A DNA stretch of 64,000 bases from an uncultured bacterium (GCA_905216215.1 CAJMSZ010000007.1:1-64000); one strand, 5' to 3'. Numbered from the stretch's first letter, positions 28,409-37,372 are shown. The notes: generated by a model not told the origin, from the letters alone. Program-made: numbers and translations.

Positions 28409-29782
28409 ATGGAAAAAGAAAAGAAAGAAACTACGTTATCCAAGGTTCTTGGACCAATGCATATCTGGGCATTGGGAGTGGGGATTGTTTTGGTGGGAGA
28501 GTTTATGGGATGGAATTATACCGTTGCAAAGGGCGGTTCTCTGGGCTCTCTGATTGCATTATGGACGGTGGCAATGTTCTATATTATGATTGTCATGATG
28601 AATACGGAAATGGGTTCTGTTATGCCGGAGGCAGGCGGTCAGTATACGATGGCGAAATATCTGCTTGGTCCGTTAGCAGCCTTTAATGTGGGTCTTATGC
28701 TGGTGTTTGAATATGCAATGCTGGAGGCGGCTGATGCACTGGTCGTAGGACAACTGTTAGAATCTCTGCATCCGGACATCAATGCACTACCATATATTAT
28801 ACTGAGCCTGTTGCTGCTGACCTATTTGAATTACAAAGGAGCTCATACTTCTCTGACCTTGAATTTTGTCATTACAGCGATTGCATTTGTTACATTGATT
28901 GTTTTATTATGCTCGACAAATTTCTGGGATGCACAGGCTACCCTTATAGATTTGAAGGCAATGACGGATGGACTTCCATTTGGCTATCTGGGAATTATCG
29001 CTGCCATGCAGTTCTCGGTATGGTTTTTCCTGGGAATCGAAGGAAGCGCGCTGGCAGCAGAGGAATGTCGTTCTGCCAGTCGTTCGATACCGGTAGGAGC
29101 AATGGTGGGACTTACCACTTTATTGATTGGTGCTACGATTACCTGGTTTGTATGCTCTGGATTGGTTCCGGCAGAAGAACTTGGAATTTCTGCTTATCCG
29201 TTATATGACGCAGCACTGGCAACCGGTAAATTGTATGTGATTGTAGCTTTGTTTGTGGGAACAATTATGGCATGCCTGGCCTCTGCGAATGGCTGTATTA
29301 ATGATGCAAGCCGTGCCTGGTATTCATTGTCTAAGGATAAATTGATTCCAGACTTTTTTGCAGCTACACATCCCAAATATAACACGCCGTATCGCGCGAT
29401 TGTCTTTCTGCTCCCTGTTTCTATGGCATTTGCATTTACTGGAATGTTGGATCAGGTTGTCGCGTTTTCTATTTTTTCGGCACTTTTGGTGTATGCGCTT
29501 ACGATTGTGATGATGTTCCGGTTTCGGAAAATGTATCCTCTTGGAAGCATTGAGCGTGGATATATTTCACCGATTTTCCCGGTTCCTGCCATCATTGCAG
29601 GTATATTGATTATATTTATTTTTGTAGGCACTTATCTGGGGTACTGGGTAAATATGCTGGGCGGAATTGCATTTTATTTTCTGGCATCACTCTGGTTCCT
29701 GAAGAGAAGAGCGAAGTTTATTGATAAGGAAGAATTTATAAAGGCAGGGGCTTCGAAATGGCCGAAGCCAGAGATCAAATAG
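28409..29782 (+). CDS. APC-superfamily permease, ethanolamine transporter-like
   Basis: Membrane transporter of about 12 helices and 457 residues. The first helix (GPMHIWALGVGIVLVGEFMG) and the block FFLGIEGSALAAEECR near residue 215 fit the ethanolamine-permease (EAT) branch of the amino acid-polyamine-organocation superfamily. Start chosen at ATG 28409: GGAGG at 28396-28400 is 8 bases upstream, while the upstream TTG overlaps that ribosome site. It ends an operon of three tiny membrane proteins. No ethanolamine-utilisation genes adjoin it, so the substrate is uncertain. A bidirectional terminator follows. Confidence 0.88.
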   Translation: MEKEKKETTLSKVLGPMHIWALGVGIVLVGEFMGWNYTVAKGGSLGSLIALWTVAMFYIMIVMMNTEMGSVMPEAGGQYTMAKYLLGPLAAFNVGLMLVFEYAMLEAADALVVGQLLESLHPDINALPYIILSLLLLTYLNYKGAHTSLTLNFVITAIAFVTLIVLLCSTNFWDAQATLIDLKAMTDGLPFGYLGIIAAMQFSVWFFLGIEGSALAAEECRSASRSIPVGAMVGLTTLLIGATITWFVCSGLVPAEELGISAYPLYDAALATGKLYVIVALFVGTIMACLASANGCINDASRAWYSLSKDKLIPDFFAATHPKYNTPYRAIVFLLPVSMAFAFTGMLDQVVAFSIFSALLVYALTIVMMFRFRKMYPLGSIERGYISPIFPVPAIIAGILIIFIFVGTYLGYWVNMLGGIAFYFLASLWFLKRRAKFIDKEEFIKAGASKWPKPEIK

Positions 29783-29808
29783 TGATATAGGATATAAGTA
29801 CAACTTTA

Positions 29809-29847
29809 GAAAAGGCATGAATCGTAGGAATCGATTCATGCCTTTTC
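29809..29847. terminator. Bidirectional terminator between the APC permease and PTS IIC genes
   Basis: Sixteen-base perfect arms GAAAAGGCATGAATCG and its complement around a 7-base loop, A-rich on one side and T-rich on the other, between convergent genes. Confidence 0.92.
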
Positions 29848-29863
29848 TCTATAAATAAATATT

Positions 29864-30928
29864 TTATTCCAAAACTGCTCCGGAAGGAATTACGGAACCT
29901 TCTTCTTCGCTGTTGTCTTCGTTTTCAACAACATTTGCTTTGTCGTATTTCTTGAATACGATGGAACCAACAAATCCTGCAACAGAACCACCGATGATAC
30001 CAAGTACAATTGAGATGATAACCTTCACTGGTGCGTTGAATGCAAATGGAGCAAGAAGTCCAGGAATTGGAGAAGCTGTTCCAGGTGCATTATTGATGAT
30101 ACCAAGCGCTGCGGCTGCAAGTCCTGCTAATCCGCCACCAAAGAAGTTTGATACGAAAATCGGAATTGGATTTGCAGTAATAATGTTTGCCTGAGTGAGA
30201 GGCTCTAACATAACAGCGATTACGTTACTTCTATCTCCGAAATGAAGACGTTTGAAGATAAGTCCATTTGTAAAGGAACCACCAACACAAGCGATAGACG
30301 CAATACCCATTGCAAGTCCATCAAGACCAAGCATAGCAGTAAGAGCCATGGAGCTAAGCGGTGAAGTACAAATCATCTTCATAATTCCACCAAGTAAGAA
30401 TCCCATAACCAGTGGAGACTGTGTAGCGGCTGCGGAAATAGTTTTTCCGATTGTAAGTAATGTAGAGTTAACAACTGGGTCAACTGCGAAAGCAATTGCT
30501 CTTGCAAGTGGTGCCACCATTAATGCACCGGCAATTAAGTTAAGACCTTCAGGAAGTTTCTTTTCGATATAAGGTGAAACAAGACCTACAATATAGCCAG
30601 CTACGAAACCAGGGAGAATACCATATCCTCCGCAGGCAAGTCCGGCAACAACTGCCAATACCGGGTTAGCACCCATTCCAATTGGAACTAAGATTGCAGA
30701 GGCAACTCCGCCAAGACTACCGGCTGTAACACCAACTTCCTTAAAGAAAGCAAGTCCAAACAAGTCACCGGTAATGTAACTGTGAATTGCTTCTACTAAG
30801 AAAGAAGCGACTGCCGCATTTGCCATACCAGACATAGCGTCAGAACCTTTCGGCATTTTCATACTAAAAAGTGAAAACAGTGCTAAAACAAGCAGCAACA
30901 AAGCCATACCAGATAAAATAGTTAACAT
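29864..30928 (-). CDS. PTS_EIIC_2-type permease subunit
   Basis: 354-residue membrane protein of the PF13303 type (PTS system EIIC, unusual branch), with about 8-10 helices, Gly/Ala-rich loops such as FFGGGLAGLAAAALGI, and an acidic C-terminal tail. These proteins are annotated as sugar permeases by homology, but no EIIA or EIIB gene or domain is nearby, so PTS-dependent transport is not shown. A GlnK/GlnL-like sensor kinase and regulator lie upstream on the same strand, after a 134-base gap with an inverted repeat, suggesting that the pair controls this gene. A GGAGGGA ribosome site precedes the ATG. Confidence 0.85.
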   Translation of the reverse strand: MLTILSGMALLLLVLALFSLFSMKMPKGSDAMSGMANAAVASFLVEAIHSYITGDLFGLAFFKEVGVTAGSLGGVASAILVPIGMGANPVLAVVAGLACGGYGILPGFVAGYIVGLVSPYIEKKLPEGLNLIAGALMVAPLARAIAFAVDPVVNSTLLTIGKTISAAATQSPLVMGFLLGGIMKMICTSPLSSMALTAMLGLDGLAMGIASIACVGGSFTNGLIFKRLHFGDRSNVIAVMLEPLTQANIITANPIPIFVSNFFGGGLAGLAAAALGIINNAPGTASPIPGLLAPFAFNAPVKVIISIVLGIIGGSVAGFVGSIVFKKYDKANVVENEDNSEEEGSVIPSGAVLE

Positions 30929-30982
30929 AATGAAAAATCCCTCCTAAATTAACACATCATTTGTTTGATAAAGTGAAAACTC

Positions 30983-31012
30983 CAACAACATTCACACAAT
31001 AATCGGTTGTTG
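30983..31012 (-). promoter_or_regulatory. Inverted repeat upstream of the PTS permease, candidate operator
   Basis: CAACAAC at 30983-30989 and GTTGTTG at 31006-31012 form 7-base perfect arms 16 bases apart, in the gap before the permease gene. Centre-to-centre distance is about two helical turns, suiting a dimeric activator such as the response regulator encoded just upstream. Confidence 0.5.
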
Positions 31013-31102
31013 TTTCTATGCCTGCATTGTAAGAGGGTAGTTTCAAAAAAATACAAAAAGTTTCAAAACAAAAATAGAATTTTTGAAAATTATCTAAAAA
31101 AA

Positions 31103-31969
31103 TCAACAATCCTCGCATGAAAGAACCAGTGCATTCAGAAAATTTTTGATTTTCACATTGCCATGACGTACACTTTTACCCCTGATATGGTCCATTTCAC
31201 GTCTAATTTGCTCAAAATTATATAAAGTGTTTGAATATTCTGTAAAAATGTCATTATAATAGTCTTCAATTCCGAGATTTGCCAGATTAACCATACCCAT
31301 ATTAGCAGTTCTTCGGATACGCTGCTCCATAGATTTTGGGTTGTCACTGAACTGACTGCACAATTGGTTCAAAGTAAGGTCTTCCATTTGTTCGTTGTGT
31401 TCAATTAAATAATCCACAAGGGTGATAATATCACGGCTTCCTTTTTCTCCAATGATACCAAGACGCTGCAAAATAGTTTTTAATTTTGCTATATGAGGTT
31501 TTTCAGCAGCCTCTGCGTCAGAAAGTGAAGAGGAACCCGCAATGGATGGGGTTCCTATCTGATTTGAGAAAATACTCTGCACCTGTTTTAACGTTCTATG
31601 CGCTGTAATAGATGCAGTAACAGACTTAATGACAGATTCTACTTCAATACTGTTAATTGGTTTCTGAATATAGAATTCGACACCATTTTCATAAGCCTGG
31701 GAAATCATGTCCTTGGAGGACACCTGGGAAAGCATAATAAAGGCGGTGTCCGGGAGGAGTATGCGGGCCTGTTTGACCAGGGCAATTCCGTCTATTTCAG
31801 GCATTAAAAGATCTACGATCACAATATCAGGATGGATTTGTGTAAAATCGTCTAAAGCATCCACACCGCAGGAGGCAGTACCACACAATTCTCCTAGATT
31901 CCGGTCCCGGATGATTAATTTTAAAATATTAATAATGTTTCGGTCATCGTCGATTAAATAGAGTTTCAT
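31103..31969 (-). CDS. Response regulator with YcbB (GlnL-like) output domain
   Basis: 288 residues. The receiver domain starts MKLYLIDDDRN and has the phospho-acceptor Asp in VIVDLLMPEIDG near residue 55 and Lys in IQKPIN near 105. The C-terminal part, with QRIRRTANMGMVNLANLGIEDYYND-like content, matches the YcbB DNA-binding domain of Bacillus GlnL, which activates glutamine uptake and use. The start at 31969 is chosen because its ATG overlaps the kinase TGA (ATGA) and GGAGAA lies just upstream. It is translationally coupled to the kinase and probably activates the downstream PTS-type permease. Confidence 0.85.
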   Translation of the reverse strand: MKLYLIDDDRNIINILKLIIRDRNLGELCGTASCGVDALDDFTQIHPDIVIVDLLMPEIDGIALVKQARILLPDTAFIMLSQVSSKDMISQAYENGVEFYIQKPINSIEVESVIKSVTASITAHRTLKQVQSIFSNQIGTPSIAGSSSLSDAEAAEKPHIAKLKTILQRLGIIGEKGSRDIITLVDYLIEHNEQMEDLTLNQLCSQFSDNPKSMEQRIRRTANMGMVNLANLGIEDYYNDIFTEYSNTLYNFEQIRREMDHIRGKSVRHGNVKIKNFLNALVLSCEDC

Positions 31970-33237
31970 TTGGTTTCTCCTTTCCAGTGTGTTTGGGGAA
32001 TATGAATGGTAAAAACAGTCTGTCCAGGCTGTGAAGTAGCCCGAATGACACCGTGCCACTGGTTTTCCACTAAATCCTTTACCAGATTAAGTCCCAGACC
32101 TCGGTTGACTTCACCGGTATCATAATTGATTTTGGTGGAAAATCCCGGATAAAAAATCTGTTCTAAGTCTTCCGGTGAAATACCTGGTCCGTCATCTTCT
32201 ACTTTGAAAATATAAAAACTATCATCAGAGGTTTCACTGATTTTAATATGAACATCTGGTTTTACAGAAGCTTCAATGGCATTGTTCAGAAGATTACGCA
32301 TGACAGACATGAAAAAATAATGCTTGTCTGTGTACAAATTTTCTTCTATCTGAATGTCAAGCGATAATTGTTTCCCTTCTGGAAGAGAGGCATTCAGACT
32401 ATTGTCCAATACTTGGAAAATATCAGACAGATACATTCCTTCGTCAGTTAAGTTCAAATCCAGAGCTTCGGAAATTCCGCGAAGAATCAAAGCATACTCT
32501 TTTTTGAGCTCATGAACATCTTTTGCGACATTTAAAGCCTTGCGGGAGAGCTCCTCATTAATATGAGCCTCTTCCATTTCCTGGAATAGTTTATAGGATA
32601 TGTTCATTGTCTCTTCAATCATTTTGCTGTCTTTCTGCATCAGGACTACTTCGTCATTTAATTTAGAAATCAAAAGAAGCAGTCTCTGGTAACGTTGTGC
32701 GTGTTCGTGCTTGAGAAGACTGAATTTATAATAGCGGAGACAGAACAGCAAAAACCAAATGCACATAGAACGTAACAGTGCGACAAGAATGATACTAAAG
32801 TAGTAATTCTGTGTAAAGCCAGAAACACTCTGACGGAGCAGTACTTCTGCAAAATTGGAAAGAAAGTCACAGAAAAATAATGTCATTGGGGCTGTGAGCG
32901 ACAGCTCATAATTTTTCTTCCGGCAATAGGTATAAAAAAGAAATCCATAAATAAGGTAGAATACCATTTCCGGAAAGTAGGAAAGTATGTTCCATGTGCC
33001 AGTGCTTAACCAGTGCAGAATTGTTCTGGACGCAAGGACCCCGATGGCAGACAGATATGTGACCGGAATAATTGGATATTCCCCAAAAAGAATGACAGAA
33101 ATAGAAAACACAAAAATTCCGATTGAAATTCGAAAATCACTGTTAAAAAGATTAAAATAGATTTGCGCTCCAACAATCACGGCAACACTGATTCCCAGAA
33201 CCTGTGTAAGATTGGATATTTTCTTGTTTGTAAGCAT
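31966..33237 (-). CDS. Sensor histidine kinase (GlnK-like), multi-helix membrane sensor
   Basis: 423 residues. Six to seven membrane helices fill the first 190 residues with almost no extracellular domain; a coiled-coil linker then leads to the phospho-acceptor His in KDVHELKKEY near residue 258, the N box NLLNNAIEAS, G1 DDGPGI and G2 GLGLNLVKDL. The His-box type resembles the DcuS/CitA/GlnK group. Start 33237 (MLTNKK) has GGAGGG 8 bases upstream; the longer start overlaps that site. The stop overlaps the regulator start by 4 bases. The signal is unknown, but a membrane-embedded sensor suggests sensing in or at the membrane. Confidence 0.88.
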   Translation of the reverse strand: MLTNKKISNLTQVLGISVAVIVGAQIYFNLFNSDFRISIGIFVFSISVILFGEYPIIPVTYLSAIGVLASRTILHWLSTGTWNILSYFPEMVFYLIYGFLFYTYCRKKNYELSLTAPMTLFFCDFLSNFAEVLLRQSVSGFTQNYYFSIILVALLRSMCIWFLLFCLRYYKFSLLKHEHAQRYQRLLLLISKLNDEVVLMQKDSKMIEETMNISYKLFQEMEEAHINEELSRKALNVAKDVHELKKEYALILRGISEALDLNLTDEGMYLSDIFQVLDNSLNASLPEGKQLSLDIQIEENLYTDKHYFFMSVMRNLLNNAIEASVKPDVHIKISETSDDSFYIFKVEDDGPGISPEDLEQIFYPGFSTKINYDTGEVNRGLGLNLVKDLVENQWHGVIRATSQPGQTVFTIHIPQTHWKGETK

Positions 33238-33493
33238 AAATGTTTCCCTCCATAAAATAATATTTTCCTCCATGCTTAGTTGTGTGTTAAAATGATAATG
33301 CTTTGGATTGTCCGGTACTTGTATGGTATCAATCCCATGACTTACTTATATTATAGGAAAAAGCGATTGTATAAGCAAGAAATTTGTCATGTCTGTAAGC
33401 ATATATTTGAGAATGTATTGGGAGGAGGGAGTTGTTTCTTAACCCTATTTTAACTATTAAAATGCTATACTTTAGATATCTGGAGGAAATTGA

Positions 33494-34555
33494 ATGAGAA
33501 AAAAACATGGGGTATTGCAGGATGCCGGATTTACGGTTATCATTTTATGTCTGTTTATCGGGATAGATGCGGGGATTACGAACATTCTAGGAGTAAATTC
33601 ATTGGTTGCCGCTATTTTTACATTAGCCGTATTCATTATCTCGTTGTATACGGAAGGATACATATATGGACTGGTGGCATCGATGATAAGTATGTTTGTG
33701 GTGAATTTTGCCTTCACTTTTCCATATTTGAAATTTAATTTTATCATAACTGAGAATCTGGTTTCTGCGGTGATTATGTTGGTGGTTGTATTTATGACCA
33801 GTGCACTTACAACGAAGCTGAAGCAGCAGGAAAAGGTTCGGGCAGAGGCTGAAAAGGAGAAGATGCGTGCAAATTTACTCCGTGCCGTTTCCCATGACCT
33901 TCGGACGCCACTTACCACTATTTATGGTTCCAGTTCTGCCATGTTGGAGAATTATTATGAATTGTCCAATGAAGAGAAGATTGAACTGGTACAAGGGATT
34001 AAGGAAGACGCGGAATGGATGACCGGTATGGTGGAAAATCTATTATCCGTCACAAGGATTGGGAATAATAGAGTGGAACTAAAAAAAACACAGGTAGTAT
34101 TGGAAGAATTAATTGACAGTGTTCTGATCCGATTTCAGAAGAAGTATCCCAGCCAGCCGGTGGACGTGGAAATACCAGATGATTTTATCAGTATCCCTAT
34201 GGATGCGGTCTTGATCACACAGGTTCTGGTGAATATGCTGGAGAATGCAGTTCTCCATGCAAAGGGAATGACGAAGCTCTCTCTTCATGTACATACGGAG
34301 GAAGATGAGGTAGTATTTGAAGTAATAGATAATGGATGTGGAATACCGGATATCCGAAGAAAAGAAATTTTCACAGGATTTTTTGAGGAAAAGGAGCTTC
34401 CGGTTGATAATAAGAAGCGAAGTATGGGCATTGGACTTTCAGCCTGTGCTTCTATTATTAAGGCACATGATGGAGAAATTGAAATGGAAAATCTTCCGCA
34501 AGGAGGATGCTGTTTCCGATTTAAGCTAAAGATGGAGGAAAATCCCAGTGAGTAA
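33494..34555 (+). CDS. KdpD-like sensor histidine kinase lacking the KdpD/Usp N-terminus
   Basis: 353 residues. It begins directly with a four-helix DUF4118-type membrane module (about residues 10-105), then the DHp domain with SHDLRTPLTTIYGSS (His near residue 135), N box MLENAVLHA, G1 DNGCGIP and G2 MGIGLSACASIIKAHDG. Full KdpD proteins add about 400 N-terminal residues (KdpD and UspA domains) that are absent here. GGAGG is 7 bases before the ATG, and an extended -10 (TGCTATACT, 33463-33471) precedes it, so the gene is complete. It overlaps the regulator gene by 8 bases. No kdpFABC, trk or ktr genes are in sight. Confidence 0.88.
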   Translation: MRKKHGVLQDAGFTVIILCLFIGIDAGITNILGVNSLVAAIFTLAVFIISLYTEGYIYGLVASMISMFVVNFAFTFPYLKFNFIITENLVSAVIMLVVVFMTSALTTKLKQQEKVRAEAEKEKMRANLLRAVSHDLRTPLTTIYGSSSAMLENYYELSNEEKIELVQGIKEDAEWMTGMVENLLSVTRIGNNRVELKKTQVVLEELIDSVLIRFQKKYPSQPVDVEIPDDFISIPMDAVLITQVLVNMLENAVLHAKGMTKLSLHVHTEEDEVVFEVIDNGCGIPDIRRKEIFTGFFEEKELPVDNKKRSMGIGLSACASIIKAHDGEIEMENLPQGGCCFRFKLKMEENPSE

Positions 34556-35252
34556 CAATAGATATAAAGTACTGATTGTTGAAGATGAAGCAAATATTTG
34601 TAATATAGTAAGGGCTGTCCTTACCATGAATGATTATCAGGCATTTGAAGCACACAGTGTAAAAGAGGGGAAAATGATGTTTTTCTCTTACTCACCGGAT
34701 TTAATCCTTCTGGATTTGGGGCTTCCGGATGGGGATGGAATTGAACTTATTAAGATAGTGAGAGACGAATATGCTACCCCGATTATAGTGTTGTCAGCAC
34801 GGACGGATGAAAAGGATATTGTGCTTGCACTAGATGCAGGAGCAAATGATTATATTACGAAGCCTTTTGGTACGGGAGAATTGCTGGCACGTGTGCGGGC
34901 CACTCTTCGCAGTTCCCACCAGTATGGGGCAAATATCAGTGAATCCGGCAGAAAATTCTGCTTGGATGATTTGGAGATTAATTATGAGGAAAGAGAAGTT
35001 ACCGTTGCCGGCAATTCGGTGAAGCTGACACAGACAGAGTACAATATTTTGGTGCTTCTTTCTTCTAATGCAGGAAAGGTCATGACCTATGCAGAAATCA
35101 TTCGTGAAGTATGGAAATGGGCAGATTCTGGAAGTGTCAAGAAATTACAAGTAAACATGGCAAATATTCGGAAAAAGCTTGGGATTAAGCCGGGAACAAA
35201 CCAGTATATAACCAACCAACTGGGTGTGGGATATAAAATGAATATTAATTAA
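34548..35252 (+). CDS. OmpR-family response regulator, KdpE-like
   Basis: 234 residues. Receiver domain with LLDLGLPDGDG (Asp near residue 57) and YITKPFG (Lys near 106), then a winged-helix DNA-binding domain with LTQTEYNILVLLSSNAGKV and the end GVGYKMN. The GTG start lies 8 bases inside the kinase gene, so the two are translationally coupled. It follows KdpE in sequence, but the usual target operon is not adjacent. A terminator and a tandem repeat element follow. Confidence 0.9.
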   Translation: MSNNRYKVLIVEDEANICNIVRAVLTMNDYQAFEAHSVKEGKMMFFSYSPDLILLDLGLPDGDGIELIKIVRDEYATPIIVLSARTDEKDIVLALDAGANDYITKPFGTGELLARVRATLRSSHQYGANISESGRKFCLDDLEINYEEREVTVAGNSVKLTQTEYNILVLLSSNAGKVMTYAEIIREVWKWADSGSVKKLQVNMANIRKKLGIKPGTNQYITNQLGVGYKMNIN

Positions 35253-35257
35253 TGAAG

Positions 35258-35300
35258 ATCGGCTCTTGTGTGATACATTCGTATCAGAGGGCCGATTTGT
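35258..35300 (+). terminator. Terminator after the KdpE-like gene
   Basis: Outer arms ATCGGC (35258-35263) and GCCGAT (35291-35296), inner arms TGATAC and GTATCA around ATTC, followed by TTGTATTT. Confidence 0.7.
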
Positions 35301-35301
35301 A

Positions 35302-35394
35302 TTTACGCGAGCAACGAGCCAAAGTCCGTGCTTGCACGAGACCTTGGCGACTGCCGCGATAACTTGAGAAACTCGCGAAGCGTGTTTCTCATAG
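35302..35394 (+). repeat. 93-bp intergenic repeat, copy 1
   Basis: First of two head-to-tail units of exactly 93 bases, each starting TTTACGC and ending TCTCATAG. It contains hairpin 1 (CGTG-CTTG-CACG) and hairpin 2 (GAGAAAC to GTTTCTC with an inner CGC-GAA-GCG). No coding frame is convincing. Confidence 0.9.
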
Positions 35395-35487
35395 TTTACG
35401 CAAGCAACGAGGCAAAGTCTGTGTCTGCACAAGGTCTTGTCGACTGCCGTGATAATTTGAGAATCTGGCGGAGCGCGATTCTCATAG
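35395..35487 (+). repeat. 93-bp intergenic repeat, copy 2
   Basis: Second unit, differing from copy 1 at 16 of 93 positions with no gaps. Four of the differences form two compensatory pairs: hairpin 1 becomes TGTG-TCTG-CACA and hairpin 2 becomes GAGAATC to GATTCTC, so both stems are kept. The rest of the gap (35488-35666) has a promoter at 35534 and otherwise no recognisable feature. Confidence 0.9.
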
Positions 35488-35533
35488 TTTGGAAATGACC
35501 TGGAAAAGCACTATGGGATATGGGCGGAAACGA

Positions 35534-35563
35534 TTGACAATAGCAGGCAAGTCCGTGTATCAT
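35534..35563 (+). promoter_or_regulatory. Predicted phosphohexomutase promoter
   Basis: Consensus TTGACA at 35534-35539, 18-base spacer, TATCAT at 35558-35563, about 100 bases before the gene. Confidence 0.65.
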
Positions 35564-35666
35564 AACAGCATGAGAGGCATTTCCTCTCTGTGTGATTAAG
35601 ATGACAGACAGAAGATAAGGCATAATAATAGAATCAGATTAGAAAGATGGGTGAAGAAGGATGTAC

Positions 35667-37343
35667 ATGGATGAGTACAAACGATGGAAAGAAGCGAATC
35701 TGGAGGATGGGGAGCTGAAGAAAGAACTGCTTTCCATTGACGGAAATGAGGAAGAAATAAAAGAACGTTTTGCTGTTGCGTTAAAGTTTGGTACAGCGGG
35801 ACTTCGTGGAATCCTGGGAGCAGGAACGAACCGCATGAACATTTATGTGGTGCGCCAGGCAACCCAGGGACTTGCAAATTGGGTAAAAGCCCAGGGTGGA
35901 AGCCAGCTTGTTGCAATCAGCTATGACAGCCGGATCAACAGTGATGTGTTTGCGAAAAATGCGGCTTGCGTGCTGGCGGCCAATGGAATCAAAGTGCGTA
36001 TTTACGATGCGCTGATGCCGGTTCCGGCGCTGAGCTTTGCAACTCGTTATTATAAGGCGAATGCAGGAATTATGGTAACTGCTTCCCACAATCCATCGAA
36101 ATATAATGGATATAAAGCATATGGCCCGGATGGATGTCAGATGACGGATGAGGCGGCCAATGCGGTTTATGCAGAAATCCAGAAAACAGATGTCCTTGAC
36201 GGAGCGAAGATGATGAACTTTGAAGATGGACAGAGTGCAGGACTTATTGAATATGTAGAAGATGCATGCAAAGAAGCGTTATATGAATCAATCGAGGCAT
36301 GCAGTGTTCGACCGGGGCTTTGCAAGACAGCAGGACTTAAGCTGGTTTATTCTCCACTGAATGGAAGTGGTCTTGTGCCGGTGACAAGAATTTTGAAAGA
36401 CATCGGTGTGAAGGATGTGACAATTGTTCCAGAGCAGATGTATCCGGATGGAAATTTCCCGACTTGCCCATATCCGAATCCGGAAATTTTTGAAGCACTG
36501 AAACTGGGACTTGAACTGGCAGAAAAGTCAGGGGCAGATTTGATGCTTGCCACAGACCCGGATGCAGACCGTGTGGGAATTGCCATGAAGTGCCCGGATG
36601 GAACCTATGAACTGGTAACCGGAAATGAAATGGGTGTTCTTCTGCTGGATTACATTTGTGCTGGACGGATGGAAAATGGCACGATGCCGGAACATCCGGT
36701 GGCTGTAAAATCCATCGTATCTACACCCCTTGCAGACGCAGTAGCAGCACATTATGGGGTGGAACTCCGGAATGTACTTACTGGTTTCAAATGGATCGGG
36801 GACCAGATTGCCAAATTGGAAGAAGCAGGAGAAACCGAACGGTTTATCTTTGGATTTGAAGAAAGCTATGGATATCTGGCCGGACCATATGTGCGTGATA
36901 AAGATGCAGTGGTAGGTTCCATGCTGATTTGTGAGATGGCAGCTTATTATCGCAGCAAGGGTTCTTCTATGAAAGAACGTCTGGAAGAAATTTATGCGGA
37001 ATATGGACGGTATCTGAATCAGGTAGACAGCTTTGAATTTCCAGGTCTTTCGGGGATGGAGAAGATGGATGAGATTATGGCAGGATTACGTGAAAATCCG
37101 CCAAAGGAATTTGCTGGTTATGCTGTTGTGAAAGCGACAGATTACAAGAATGCGGAAGAAACCGGACTTCCTTCCGCAAATATTCTGTTTTACCGTTTGG
37201 AAGATGGTGCAACTGTTATTGTACGTCCGTCAGGAACAGAACCCAAAATTAAAACATACTTTACTACACTTGGCAAGAATCTGGCAGAGGCAAAAGCACA
37301 GAAAGAGAAACTGGCAGAGGCGCTGAAACCGCTTATGGCATAA
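35667..37343 (+). CDS. Phosphoglucomutase/phosphomannomutase
   Basis: Alpha-D-phosphohexomutase that interconverts glucose 1-phosphate and 6-phosphate (or the mannose forms), linking glycolysis to glycogen, sugar nucleotides and envelope precursors. The 558 residues show FGTAGLRGILG near residue 40, the phosphoserine loop TASHNPSKYNGYK near 140, the metal site DPDADR near 300, the sugar loop GFEESYGYL, and the phosphate-binding RPSGTEPK near the end. The length and order match Firmicutes PgcA-like proteins. AAGAAGG directly touches the ATG at 35661, so ATG 35667, 6 bases away, is the better start. glgB nearby would use its glucose 1-phosphate route. Confidence 0.94.
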   Translation: MDEYKRWKEANLEDGELKKELLSIDGNEEEIKERFAVALKFGTAGLRGILGAGTNRMNIYVVRQATQGLANWVKAQGGSQLVAISYDSRINSDVFAKNAACVLAANGIKVRIYDALMPVPALSFATRYYKANAGIMVTASHNPSKYNGYKAYGPDGCQMTDEAANAVYAEIQKTDVLDGAKMMNFEDGQSAGLIEYVEDACKEALYESIEACSVRPGLCKTAGLKLVYSPLNGSGLVPVTRILKDIGVKDVTIVPEQMYPDGNFPTCPYPNPEIFEALKLGLELAEKSGADLMLATDPDADRVGIAMKCPDGTYELVTGNEMGVLLLDYICAGRMENGTMPEHPVAVKSIVSTPLADAVAAHYGVELRNVLTGFKWIGDQIAKLEEAGETERFIFGFEESYGYLAGPYVRDKDAVVGSMLICEMAAYYRSKGSSMKERLEEIYAEYGRYLNQVDSFEFPGLSGMEKMDEIMAGLRENPPKEFAGYAVVKATDYKNAEETGLPSANILFYRLEDGATVIVRPSGTEPKIKTYFTTLGKNLAEAKAQKEKLAEALKPLMA

Positions 37344-37372
37344 GCACAGAAAAATGGCAGTAATAGGATAAC

